From Anabaena sp. FACHB-1237 (GTDB taxonomy: Bacteria; Cyanobacteriota; Cyanobacteriia; Cyanobacteriales; Nostocaceae), in assembly GCF_014696225.1 (NCBI RefSeq), contig NZ_JACJPV010000005.1:1-64000 (forward strand): DNA of 64,000 nucleotides, written 5' to 3'. The notes beneath the pieces are model-generated. The model made no database searches and was not told where the DNA came from. It saw nothing but the letters and a program-made list of their open reading frames with translations. Every line of letters starts with the position of its first letter. Positions within the stretch are counted from its first letter, which is position 1. A program made the translations under genes and the position numbers. Positions 32,818 to 41,149 of this stretch are shown in pieces.

Positions 32818-33810
32818 ATGGATCCACAACGACTTTTAAGGCTATACGCACACGGAGAAACAAATTTTACAGGATTTAACCTCAATGGTATTAACCTTTT
32901 TGGTGCTGACTTAATTAAAGTAGTTTTTAAAGAAGCAAACTTAACTAGAGCTAATTTAGTATTGTCATATTTAAATCAAGCAGTATTAACCAAAGCAGAT
33001 TTGGAATCTGCTAATCTTAGTGGGTCTAATTTAAATTATGCCAATTTAATGAATGCTAACTTACATAATGCCGACTTTCATGGTGCAAGTTTACAAAATG
33101 CTGACTTACGCAATGCTAACTTAACCTTGGCTACCTTTATTGATGCTAACCTGATGAATAGTGATTTACGTGGGGTGGATCTCAGTGGAGCTAATCTTAG
33201 TGGTGCGTGTTTAGTAGGAGCTAATCTGAGAAAAGAAGCTAGAACGTATGTAGCTGTTATGCGTGGTGCAAATCTCAGTAGGGTAGATTTACGAAGTACA
33301 GATTTAACTGGTGCAGATTTAACTGGTGTAAATTTAAGTGGAGCTAATTTAACCAATGCTACATTACGAGAAGCTAATCTCACTGATGCTAATTTAAGTG
33401 AAGCAATTTTAAATAATACATCCTTAATAAGTAGTAACTTATCAGGTGCTAACTTAAAAGGTGCTAGTTTAATTAATTCTCAACTAGCAAAATCAAACTT
33501 TACTAAGGCTGACATGACAGATGTTAACCTACAAGGTGCAATTATGTCTTTAGTTAAATTGAACAAAGCCATAATGATTAGAGCAAACTTAAATGGTGCT
33601 AGACTAAATAAAGCAGATTTAACTAGAGCAGATTTATCTAATGCCAGTTTAATTGATGCTGATTTAGTAGAGACTTATCTGGCCAGGACAAATTTTAGTG
33701 ATGCTAATTTAACTAAAGCGAAACTAATTAGGGCAGATATTAGTGCTACAAATTTAGCTGGAGCAATTTTAGAGGAAGCTGTTATGCCAGATGGTACAAT
33801 TTATTATTAA
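32818..33810 (+). CDS. Pentapeptide-repeat protein
   Basis: About 330 residues, almost wholly A(N/D)LXX pentapeptide repeats from residue 15 to the end (ANLSGSNLNYANLMNANL, ADLTGVNLSGANLTNATL), so a long right-handed beta helix. A short interruption, RKEARTYVAVMRG, splits the helix near residue 145. No signal peptide, so probably cytoplasmic. The N-terminal MDPQRLLRLYAHGETNFTG is a common cap in cyanobacterial members. AGGA before the ATG at 32818 favours that start over the ATG at 32800. Function unknown. Confidence 0.88.
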   Translation: MDPQRLLRLYAHGETNFTGFNLNGINLFGADLIKVVFKEANLTRANLVLSYLNQAVLTKADLESANLSGSNLNYANLMNANLHNADFHGASLQNADLRNANLTLATFIDANLMNSDLRGVDLSGANLSGACLVGANLRKEARTYVAVMRGANLSRVDLRSTDLTGADLTGVNLSGANLTNATLREANLTDANLSEAILNNTSLISSNLSGANLKGASLINSQLAKSNFTKADMTDVNLQGAIMSLVKLNKAIMIRANLNGARLNKADLTRADLSNASLIDADLVETYLARTNFSDANLTKAKLIRADISATNLAGAILEEAVMPDGTIYY

Positions 33811-33850
33811 AGTAAAGGTTTAGCACTGGTAAACCCTTACAGGAGTCAGA

Positions 33851-33899
33851 ATTATCAATTATCAATTATCAATTATCAATTATCAATTATCAATTATAA
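33851..33899 (+). repeat. STRR, heptamer ATTATCA x6
   Basis: Six perfect ATTATCA copies and a degenerate seventh, ending two bases before the next start codon. Confidence 0.9.
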
Positions 33900-33901
33900 A
33901 A

Positions 33902-35413
33902 ATGTCACAAGAAAATCAACAGAAAAAAGTTATTATTGTTGGTGCTGGATGGGCAGGTTTAGGTGCTACTTACCACTTGGCAAAACAAGGTTATGATGTC
34001 ACACTTTTAGAAGCAGGAAAATATCCTGGAGGTTTGGTTGCAGGTTGGCAAACTAGCACTGGAAAGTCTGTGGAAGCTGGTATTCATGGTTTTTGGTATC
34101 CCTACAAAAATATATTTTCTCTTATTAATGAATTAAATATTAATCCTTTCACAAATTGGACTCGTTCAGCCCAATATTCTCCTGCTGGTTTGGAAGTGGA
34201 ATCTCCTATTTTTCAACAATTACCAAAATTACCCACTCCTTTAGGAACTTTTATATATACTCAATTTCAAAGATTACCATTAATTGATCGTTTAAGTGCC
34301 TTACCTTTACTATATTCTCTGATTGACTTTGATAATTCTGATGATGCTTGGCAACGTTATGATTTTATTACCGCTAGGGAATTATTTAAAACTTTTGGAG
34401 TGTCGCAAAGACTGTATAAGGAAGCATTTGAACCGATGTTATTGGTGGGATTATTTGCCCCTGGACAACAATGTTCTGCTGCGGCTACTTTAGGAATGTT
34501 ATACTATTTTATTCTGGCACATCAACCGGATTTTGATGTGGTTTGGTGTCGTGGTACTGTGGGGGAAAAAATCTTTCGTCCTTGGGTAGAAAAAATTACA
34601 TCTTTGGGTGGAAAGGTGTTAGCTAAACATAAAGTTACTGATGTAATTGTTGATGAAAATAACATTATTAAATCAGTGGTTTGTGAGGATCAAAAATTCG
34701 ATTGTGATGCGGTAATTTTTGCGGTTGGGGTTACGGGAATGAAGAAAATAGTGGCTAATAGTCCCACTTTACAACGACATCCACAATTTAGAAATTTACA
34801 TAATTTAGGGGCAATTGATGTGTTAGCTACGCGGTTATGGTTTGATAGAAAAATCCATATTCCTCGTCCTTCTAATGCTTGTTTTGGTTTTGATGATGCT
34901 ACGGGATGGACTTTTTTTGATTTGAATGCTTTACACGATGAATATCAACAGCAACAAGAAACGGTGGTAGAGGCGGATTTTTATCATGCTAATCAATTTT
35001 TGCATTTAGATGATCAGGAAGTTGTTAAGACTGTTCATGGTTATTTAGCTACTTGTATTCCTCAATTTAAACAAGCAAAGGTGGTAGATAGTAGTGTGAT
35101 TAGGTTAGGAAATGCTGTGACACATTTTGCCCCTGGTAGTTATCGTTATATGTTACGGGGAAATACGGTGTTTAAAAATTTGTTTATGAGTGGTGATTGG
35201 ATTATTAACCGTCATGGTTCATGGTCCCAAGAAAAGGCTTATGTGACTGGTTTGGAGGCTGCTAATTTGGCGATTTCTTATTTACAAATGGGTGATTTTG
35301 CTAATATTATTCCTGTGGAAGTTGATGAGGTTCATATTCAATTTGCTAGGAATATTAATCAATTGGGGCGTAATTTTAGTCAGTCTATTTTACCTAATTT
35401 TTGGTTGCCGTAG
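33902..35413 (+). CDS. Carotenoid-desaturase-like FAD oxidoreductase
   Basis: A 503-residue flavoprotein. The FAD-binding dinucleotide fold is at the N-terminus (VIIVGAGWAGLGATYHLAKQ, residues 10-29; E at the end of strand 2 in LLEAGKYPGGLV). The middle and the C-terminal GD motif (LFMSGDWI-RHGSWSQEKAYVTGLEAAN) match the phytoene/zeta-carotene desaturase and amine-oxidase superfamily. It is not the standard CrtP or CrtQ by the features I can see, so the substrate is open (a carotenoid or quinone-like lipid is likely). A heptamer repeat lies directly before its ATG and an R2 element 10 bp behind its stop. Confidence 0.82.
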   Translation: MSQENQQKKVIIVGAGWAGLGATYHLAKQGYDVTLLEAGKYPGGLVAGWQTSTGKSVEAGIHGFWYPYKNIFSLINELNINPFTNWTRSAQYSPAGLEVESPIFQQLPKLPTPLGTFIYTQFQRLPLIDRLSALPLLYSLIDFDNSDDAWQRYDFITARELFKTFGVSQRLYKEAFEPMLLVGLFAPGQQCSAAATLGMLYYFILAHQPDFDVVWCRGTVGEKIFRPWVEKITSLGGKVLAKHKVTDVIVDENNIIKSVVCEDQKFDCDAVIFAVGVTGMKKIVANSPTLQRHPQFRNLHNLGAIDVLATRLWFDRKIHIPRPSNACFGFDDATGWTFFDLNALHDEYQQQQETVVEADFYHANQFLHLDDQEVVKTVHGYLATCIPQFKQAKVVDSSVIRLGNAVTHFAPGSYRYMLRGNTVFKNLFMSGDWIINRHGSWSQEKAYVTGLEAANLAISYLQMGDFANIIPVEVDEVHIQFARNINQLGRNFSQSILPNFWLP

Positions 35414-35423
35414 TTGAATTTAA

Positions 35424-35527
35424 TAAGCTGTTGTGCTTTTAACTTGAATAATTAATACAAGCAAGATGCTTGTGCTACTGTAACTTTAGGTTTTTTAATT
35501 ATACAGTGAGTGCTGCACATTAGCTTA
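35424..35527 (-). repeat. R2 MITE-like element
   Basis: Full-length copy in reverse orientation with TAAGCTGTTGTGC and GCACATTAGCTTA ends, 10 bp behind the flavoprotein gene. Confidence 0.85.
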
Positions 35528-35577
35528 TCATGTTTTTCCATCTCCTTAAGGGTAAAATTTCAGCAAAAACTAAATAC

Positions 35578-35611
35578 AGATACCGGACTTTTCAAAAAAA
35601 GTCCGGTATCT
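35578..35611. repeat. Hairpin, family H1
   Basis: AGATACCGGACTTT/AAAGTCCGGTATCT stem with a short A-rich loop. Confidence 0.6.
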
Positions 35612-35718
35612 TCTATTTCTATTCCCTTGGAGGGAATAAGTTAGAAATTTGATTAATCATGAAAAAAATAAATCAGTAAAAAATGTTGATTTTTGCTACT
35701 ATTGTACCAGAATTATAC

Positions 35719-35841
35719 AGGACTTACCCAGTTGGCACATTGGTAGGGTGCATCAAATATCAACAATCTGTTTATTTGCAGGATTTATCCAGTGTGATGC
35801 ACCCTACAAGAGATTTTTGGTGTGAGACTTGTATAAGTCCT
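35719..35841. repeat. R3 MITE-like element, 123 bp
   Basis: Inverted ends AGGACTTACCCAG and TTGTATAAGTCCT, inner arms GTAGGGTGCATCA and TGATGCACCCTAC. A larger, interrupted relative lies at 28563-28880, a left half at 21436, and a short piece at 47357. Confidence 0.75.
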
Positions 35842-35872
35842 ATTATAGTTACTGAATAAACTACTAAAAATT

Positions 35873-36307
35873 ATGCCAAGAAAAGAACAAGGATGGGTAA
35901 CATTTCAAATATCAGAAGAAGAACGCAAGATATTAGAAGAATTTTGTGAAAATTCCCAACGTACTAAAACTGAAATATTGCGAGAATTAATACGAGGACT
36001 TAATAAGTATTCATCAGTGCCTACATCATTATCAACTTCCAAAGAAACAGTAAACAATAACACTCCTGAGTTGGAATTTGCGAGTTCTAAAAAACCTTTA
36101 AAAGTGAGTTCTCGCAATGTTCTCAAAGGAATTATTAAACGAGTAACCACTGGAACTATTAACACAGAAATAACTTTAGAAATAGTTCACAAAGTGGAAT
36201 TAACCTCCATAATTACCAAAGTTTCAGCGGAAGAATTAGAATTATTTGCAGGAACAGAAGCCTATGCTGTAATTAAATCTAATGATATAGTCATTGCTAA
36301 AGATTAG
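35873..36307 (+). CDS. Ribbon-helix-helix/Mop (TOBE) domain protein
   Basis: A 144-residue two-domain protein. Residues 1-45 fit a ribbon-helix-helix DNA-binding domain (beta strand GWVTFQIS, then EEERKILEEFCENSQ and KTEILRELIRGLNKY). After a Ser/Thr/Asn linker, residues 75-143 fit a molybdate-binding Mop/TOBE domain (SSRNVLKGIIKRVTTGTINT, EITLEIVHKVELTSIITKVS, then EELELFAGTEAYAVIKSNDI). It could be a molybdate-responsive regulator or a molybdate-storage-like protein. No modABC or molybdoenzyme gene is next to it. Domains are seen by pattern; function is inferred. Confidence 0.75.
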   Translation: MPRKEQGWVTFQISEEERKILEEFCENSQRTKTEILRELIRGLNKYSSVPTSLSTSKETVNNNTPELEFASSKKPLKVSSRNVLKGIIKRVTTGTINTEITLEIVHKVELTSIITKVSAEELELFAGTEAYAVIKSNDIVIAKD

Positions 36308-36395
36308 TTATTAGTTACAGGTTTGTTTTGTGGGTGCGTCAAAATTTAATTATCATAGGAGTTATGCAGAAAGTAATCAAAAATTCGATTCTTTG

Positions 36396-36423
36396 GTAGG
36401 GGTAATTCATCAATTACCCCTAC
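36396..36423. terminator. Hairpin, family H2
   Basis: GTAGGGGTAATTCATCAATTACCCCTAC, nearly perfect palindrome about 90 bp behind the RHH/Mop gene; same family as 25572 and 40123. Confidence 0.55.
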
Positions 36424-36478
36424 TTTCGTCATGTTTCGCGTAATTCCTTGATTAATTTCTACTGAAAAATTGGCTATT

Positions 36479-36586
36479 TACAGCACATTCCATCTACATG
36501 AGGTACACTATGAACACAGCAAGATGCCTGTTTTACAAGGGTTTTATCATTAACACCTGTACCTCATAATAACGGAAACTGCTGTA
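36479..36586 (-). repeat. R1 MITE-like element
   Basis: Full-length copy in reverse orientation, TACAGCACATTCC to GGAAACTGCTGTA. Confidence 0.85.
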
Positions 36587-36612
36587 ACACACCCTACAGA
36601 TATAATTTTAGC

Positions 36613-36894
36613 TTAAGATTCTACTTTTACTCCTTTCCAAAAAGCTATATATCCTTCAATATTTTTCGCTCTTTCTTTGGTGCTAGGATAATACCAAGCA
36701 GCATCTTTATTAATTTGTCCATTAACAGTGATAGTGTAATAACTAGCTACTCCTTTCCAAGAACAAGTAGTGTGAGTATCGCTTTCTTGAAAATACTCTT
36801 TGTTGATAGTATCCGCAGGAAAATAATGATTTCCTTCCACAACTACAGTGTTGTTACTTTCTGCTAAAACTGCACCATTCCAAATTGCTTTCAT
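36613..36894 (-). CDS. DUF427 protein
   Basis: A 93-residue protein of the DUF427 family, recognisable by KAIWNGAVLAESNNTVVVEG, HYFPADTINKEYF, CSWKGVASYYTITVNGQ and DAAWYYPSTKERAKNI-GYIAFWKGV. The family is small, cytoplasmic and of unknown function. The frame extends 23 codons upstream of the ATG at 36894 into the spacer; the shorter form matches the family start (MKAIWNG). It lies 37 bp behind another minus-strand gene. Confidence 0.88.
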   Translation of the reverse strand: MKAIWNGAVLAESNNTVVVEGNHYFPADTINKEYFQESDTHTTCSWKGVASYYTITVNGQINKDAAWYYPSTKERAKNIEGYIAFWKGVKVES

Positions 36895-36931
36895 AGTCAA
36901 AATTTCAAAAATGTTAATTTTTAATTGTGAT

Positions 36932-37291
36932 TTAATTATGATACATTTCTGCATCAATATCAACTAGTTTAAATCCCCAAGGTTTGATGGCTGCGATCGC
37001 AACTTCTCTACTTACACCTTCATAAATTTCCCACAGAGAGTTTTTATCCTTGGGATGCCCATCTCCCACATGGCCAGCCACCTTGATCACGGGTAAACCT
37101 CCTAAATAATGGCGTTCCATACCTTTAGGAAGCACCAGACGCACTTTATGACCGATAAATTTACATAACCCCGTTTCTGCTACAGATTCACGGATCAAGC
37201 AGATATCACCAGCAGTCCCCCAAGTAGTTGAGTAGATATGCAAGAATGATATACAGTCTTGTGGTTTAATCGCTCTTTTTAAAATTTGCAT
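36932..37291 (-). CDS. Hypothetical protein
   Basis: About 119 residues, family not recognised. The sequence is compact with alternating strands (HKVRLVLPKGMERHYLGGLP, VIKVAGHVGDGHPKDKNSLW) and ends in ISREVAIAAIKPWGF-like sequence followed by KLVDIDAEMYHN. No signal peptide or membrane helix. Start may be the ATG at 37291 or one four codons earlier at 37303. It probably shares a transcript with the DUF427 gene. Confidence 0.6.
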   Translation of the reverse strand: MQILKRAIKPQDCISFLHIYSTTWGTAGDICLIRESVAETGLCKFIGHKVRLVLPKGMERHYLGGLPVIKVAGHVGDGHPKDKNSLWEIYEGVSREVAIAAIKPWGFKLVDIDAEMYHN

Positions 37292-37461
37292 TATCCATAC
37301 CATTTATACTTGCTAATGAAATCATACCGCAGAAAATAGGGAATATCATATTAATTTATCATATTAGTTTATCATTGATTGATAAGAGCAAAAATAAATT
37401 CGGCATCTTTTGAGGTTTTTTTAACAGATAATTAGGAGATCATAATTATTACTAGTAACTA

Positions 37462-37494
37462 AAATCCAAAATAAATCCAAAATAAATCCAAAAT
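37462..37494 (+). repeat. Tandem repeat AAATCCAAAAT x3
   Basis: Three perfect 11-bp units just upstream of the DUF2809 gene. Confidence 0.8.
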
Positions 37495-37509
37495 AAATAT
37501 TATCAAATC

Positions 37510-37911
37510 ATGCCACTTTTGACAAACATTCAATTAAAGACGATTTTTTCTCTAGCAATTATCTTACCTATAGGATTATCATATAGTCGCTATCGTTTTT
37601 CTGTATCATGGTTAAATCAAGAAGTAGGGGGAATTTTTTATGAGATATTTTGGTGTTTATTAGCATTTTTATTTATTCCTACACGCAAAGCAGTTTGGCA
37701 AGTTCCAATATGGGTATTTGTGATTACTTGTTTAGTGGAATTTTTGCAATTATGGCACACACCATTTTTAAATTTCATCCGTTCATATTGGTGGGGAAAA
37801 ATGTTATTAGGTTCTGTATTTACTTGGGCAGATTTTCCTTATTATATGATGGGGAGTACATTAGGATGGTTATGGTTAAAGATGTTATTGTGGGGATATA
37901 AAGAAAAGTGA
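37510..37911 (+). CDS. DUF2809 membrane protein
   Basis: A 133-residue protein with about four membrane helices. The family signature is in the C-terminal half: VFVITCLVEFLQLWHTPFLN, F-IRSYWWGKMLLGSVFTW and DFPYYMMGSTLGWLWL. Function unknown. It is a single gene in a region of repeats. Confidence 0.82.
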   Translation: MPLLTNIQLKTIFSLAIILPIGLSYSRYRFSVSWLNQEVGGIFYEIFWCLLAFLFIPTRKAVWQVPIWVFVITCLVEFLQLWHTPFLNFIRSYWWGKMLLGSVFTWADFPYYMMGSTLGWLWLKMLLWGYKEK

Positions 37912-38035
37912 AGAAAAGATTCATATATTTTTTGATGTCACTGTAGTATATTTATAGTATATTTATTGATTGGCAGGATTTACATAGTCATCATTGAATT
38001 ACAATTCAACATCCTGTCAATCCTTCAATCCTGAA

Positions 38036-38142
38036 TACAGCACATTCCATCTACATGAGGTACACTATCAACAGGCAAGATGCCTGTGTTACAAGGGTTT
38101 GATCATTAACATCTGTACCTCATAATAACGGAAACTGCTGTA
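38036..38142 (-). repeat. R1 MITE-like element
   Basis: Nearly full-length reverse copy with a shortened central hairpin (AACAGGCAAGATGCCTGTG). Confidence 0.85.
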
Positions 38143-38183
38143 TCCTAATTAGTGACAATTAAAGTATAATATAATAACCCTGC

Positions 38184-38384
38184 TTCTGCACCCTAAACTG
38201 TCACACAACGAAAATTGGTCGTTTGGGGATTTGAGATTGGCGAACTGCTTGCAGCAGCACTTCGGTATCGCTACCTAAGATTTCGATCATTTTGTATAAA
38301 AGTTATCCTCAAAGTGGTTGAAAAATCCAATAGCGGAGCGTGGCGTTAGCCATAATTACCGATTGTGACACCGAGGGTGCAGAA
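38184..38384. mobile_element. Inverted-repeat element with possible transposase tail
   Basis: Ends TTCTGCACCCTAAACTGTCACA and TGTGACACCGAGGGTGCAGAA are inverted copies of each other. On the minus strand a short frame, MIEILGSDTEVLLQAVRQSQ then IPKRPIFVV-stop, could be the end of a transposase. The right arm also occurs alone at about 3301-3330. Probably an IS-derived remnant; family unknown. Confidence 0.45.
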
Positions 38385-38449
38385 TGTGAGTAATAAAGAC
38401 TATAATAAAAAGAGTATTAAAAGCAGCATTCCTACTATTTACTAAAGCC

Positions 38450-40114
38450 ATGAGTCTTTGTATTAATCCTAACTGCCAAAATCCAGATAATCCGAATAAT
38501 CGGGTAAATTGTGCTACCTGTCGTTCAGAGTTATTACTACAAGGGCGTTATCGGGTAATCAAAAAGTTAGGAAGCGGAGGTTTTGGTAATACCTTTGAAA
38601 TTGAGGAAGCCAGAACCAATACTCCTAAAGTTCTCAAAGTTTTAAATAACTATGACCCTAAAGCCATAGAATTATTCAAACAAGAAGCAGATGTTTTAAG
38701 TAAATTGAGTAAATTAAATCATCCTGGTATTCCTCAAGTAGAACCAGATGCTTATTTCATATATAAGCCCTATCAAAGTAACTATCCAATTTATTGTATA
38801 GTCATGGAAAAAATTGAGGGAATTAATTTACAAGAATATATGGAAATCCGTAATTATCGTCCCATTGATCAAACTTCAGCTATTGAATGGTTAAAGGATT
38901 TAATTAATATCCTAGATGCAGTACATGGTGAAAACTTTTTTCACAGAGATATTAAACCCCCTAACATTATGCTTAATAATAGTAGCCAATTGGTACTAAT
39001 TGATTTTGGTACAGTTAGGAAAAATACACGTACTGTGGTTAACCAACAAGGAGGAGTTACACAAATTAATTCTGCAGGTTATACACCGCCAGAACAACTC
39101 AATTTTAATGCTGTACCTCAATCTGATTTTTACGCTTTAGGCAGAACTTTTGTTTATTTACTTACAGGAAAATTTCCCCTTGATCCTGATATTTATGATA
39201 ATCAAAATGATCAGTTAAATTGGCGTAATCATGCTCCTGAAATATCACATAAGTTAGCAGATTTACTAGATGATATGATGCAGCGTTTATATAAAGATCG
39301 TCCTCAAAATACTCAGGAAATTTTACGACGTATTGCCGCTATTGAAGCTAATGTAAAGTCTACCAAAACTCCCAATCAACCGCCAAATTCTACCTCTCAA
39401 ACACTAAATAAGACAACACCAGTTACAGACAATTCATCTCCTGGATCAACTATGATTATGGAAAATAATCCAATTACACAAGATCCATCTTCTAGTTCAG
39501 ATACAAATATTATTCCAGAAAATAATAATATTCAAAATCAGGGTTTAAGTAAACAGTTAATAACAGGAATTCCTCTTACTCTCGCTATAATTACTACAAT
39601 TATTGCAATATTAATTATTGCAATATTCAGAGCAATTACAATTACACCAAGAGAAAATCTACTGACTTATGAAAATCAACAATATGGAATAAAAATAATT
39701 AAATATCCAGAATCTTGGAACAAAACAGAACCACAAAATCCACTGACAAAGGAATTTGTTAGTTTTATAGCACCTAAACAAAATCCTGAAGATAAATTTC
39801 AAGAAATGTTAACCATCGGTGTAGAAAATTTTAATGGTACACTAAATGAATTTGCTGATTCTAATATTAAAGACATTAAAAATACTATTTCAGCAGCAAA
39901 GATTCTTGAAACAAGTTCCACTACTTTGGCTGACGGAAAAGCTAAGAAAATAGTGTATATTGGTAAAAATGGCACAGATAATTTAAAGAATATGCAGATT
40001 GTCACATTAAAAGGCGATCGGGCTTATATAGTAACTTATACAGCAAAAACAGATGATTATGAGCAGTTTCTCCAAACAGTAGAAACAATGATTAAATCAT
40101 TAGATATCTTGTAA
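38450..40114 (+). CDS. Zinc-ribbon Ser/Thr kinase with exported C-terminal domain
   Basis: A 554-residue Hanks-type kinase. The N-terminus carries four cysteines (C4, C9, C21, C24) as a zinc ribbon, common in cyanobacterial kinases. The kinase domain spans about 33-295: glycine loop GSGGFGN at 41-47, lysine in VLKVLNN (K63), HRDIKPPNIML at 165-175, DFG at 185-187, and an APE-like TPPEQ. A disordered linker and one membrane helix (about 375-400) follow. The C-terminal domain (about 415-554: YGIKIIKYPESWNKTEP to ETMIKSLDIL) resembles PsbP/DUF1795 and is shared with the kinase at 51127. It is predicted to sense or bind something outside the membrane. Confidence 0.88.
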   Translation: MSLCINPNCQNPDNPNNRVNCATCRSELLLQGRYRVIKKLGSGGFGNTFEIEEARTNTPKVLKVLNNYDPKAIELFKQEADVLSKLSKLNHPGIPQVEPDAYFIYKPYQSNYPIYCIVMEKIEGINLQEYMEIRNYRPIDQTSAIEWLKDLINILDAVHGENFFHRDIKPPNIMLNNSSQLVLIDFGTVRKNTRTVVNQQGGVTQINSAGYTPPEQLNFNAVPQSDFYALGRTFVYLLTGKFPLDPDIYDNQNDQLNWRNHAPEISHKLADLLDDMMQRLYKDRPQNTQEILRRIAAIEANVKSTKTPNQPPNSTSQTLNKTTPVTDNSSPGSTMIMENNPITQDPSSSSDTNIIPENNNIQNQGLSKQLITGIPLTLAIITTIIAILIIAIFRAITITPRENLLTYENQQYGIKIIKYPESWNKTEPQNPLTKEFVSFIAPKQNPEDKFQEMLTIGVENFNGTLNEFADSNIKDIKNTISAAKILETSSTTLADGKAKKIVYIGKNGTDNLKNMQIVTLKGDRAYIVTYTAKTDDYEQFLQTVETMIKSLDIL

Positions 40115-40431
40115 AAATGATGGTAGGGACAATTCATGAATTGTCCTTAGGACAAGTTTCAACTTATGGAGATTTATGTCAGGTTTAGTGAATAAAGCCA
40201 AGACCTATATAAATCAAAGATTTGAGTATTTTTTGAGTTAAACAAGAGCAAGGCTTTTGAAAGTGAGGGTGGTAAAATAGAGCATTTTAAGTATGAAATA
40301 TCGAAAAATTTATTACTGATTTTGTTACCAAAATATAACCCAAACTGTGGCAAGAGTATCTCTTAATTTTTATCTCTGTTTACCTCTCTCCAGCACACGA
40401 TTTTTTCAGCAATCCCTGTCCCTATATAATT
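40115..40431. other. Convergent intergenic region
   Basis: Holds an H2 hairpin right behind the kinase gene (40123-40150). The remaining 280 bp show no gene or repeat I recognise. Confidence 0.5.
40123..40150. terminator. Hairpin, family H2
   Basis: GTAGGGACAATTCATGAATTGTCCTTAG-type palindrome eight bases behind the kinase stop codon; stem bases differ from 25572 and 36396 but pair. Confidence 0.55.
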
Positions 40432-41067
40432 TTAGTCCTTAGGACACTCTCTAACTTTGTTAGATACCCACCGACGACAAGATAAAAAACCTAATAAACC
40501 ACTGCCTTTTTCTGCACAATATCCTTTATCTGTTTCTGTTGCTTCTCGATTAACTTCTGAGACAGTAGAACTACTAGTCACAAAAGCAGAAAATTGTCCT
40601 CTTTCAATTACGGAATTTTCTTCTCTAATTTCATACTCAAAGTCATTGTTATCTCTTTTTACCACAAATACTCTATTGCGATGTTCAGTACCACTAGTTA
40701 TCTCAGTTGATTGGGATGATCTACCTTTGCTATAGTCGCGTTCCGTAAAGGGAAAATTATCAGGAGACATTCCTCTGCTAATATTTCTAATAATAACCTT
40801 TCTGCCCTTTTTTGGAGGTTCTGTGGATGACGTAAACCATGCTTTTACTTTACCTATATAAATTTGGGAACTAGGACATTCGCCTACATATCTATATAAA
40901 GGTAGGACTATTTGATTCAGTTGTGATTGTCCGTCAACTTCAAAACCCACTTCTGGTTGAGCAGAAGAAGACTGTCCCCACACTGGAAAAGACTCCATAA
41001 ATACTAATGGAGTTGAAAGTAGAAAGATTTTCATTAAATAAGATAGATAGCTAATTTTCTTGGACAT
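40432..41067 (-). CDS. Secreted hypothetical protein
   Basis: A 211-residue protein with an N-terminal signal peptide (MSKKISYLSYLMKIFLLSTP, cleavage near VWGQ-SSS). Four cysteines (two in GECPSS and KGYCAEK, two near the end in SCRRWV and RECPKD) could form disulfides. The middle is Ser/Thr/Arg-rich. I do not recognise a family. It is last in a run of four minus-strand genes (COP23, trypsin, trypsin-GUN4, this), 82 bp behind the GUN4 fusion, so it is probably part of the same exported set. Confidence 0.65.
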   Translation of the reverse strand: MSKKISYLSYLMKIFLLSTPLVFMESFPVWGQSSSAQPEVGFEVDGQSQLNQIVLPLYRYVGECPSSQIYIGKVKAWFTSSTEPPKKGRKVIIRNISRGMSPDNFPFTERDYSKGRSSQSTEITSGTEHRNRVFVVKRDNNDFEYEIREENSVIERGQFSAFVTSSSTVSEVNREATETDKGYCAEKGSGLLGFLSCRRWVSNKVRECPKD

Positions 41068-41149
41068 TTTTATACCTCAATAGATGAAAAAAATTGATTA
41101 AAAAAATGCAAATTATTGAATTGCGAGGGAATGGAATTATTATACTAAA

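Larger units (their letters stand above)
35414..35872. other. Intergenic made mostly of small elements
   Basis: Contains an R2 copy (35424-35527), an H1 hairpin (35578-35611) and an R3 element (35719-35841); nothing else recognised. Confidence 0.6.
36308..36612. other. Intergenic with H2 hairpin and R1
   Basis: Spacer between convergent genes, with an H2 hairpin (36396-36423) and an R1 copy (36479-36586). Confidence 0.6.
37912..38449. other. Intergenic with R1 and an inverted-repeat element
   Basis: Contains R1 (38036-38142) and an unclassified 201-bp element (38184-38384). About 60 bp of AT-rich DNA precede the kinase gene. Confidence 0.5.

Noticed and set aside
33078-33383. Minus-strand frame of 101 codons opposite the pentapeptide gene
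   Set aside because: It is the complement of regular pentapeptide repeats and reads as a low-complexity mirror (APLRLAP-like).
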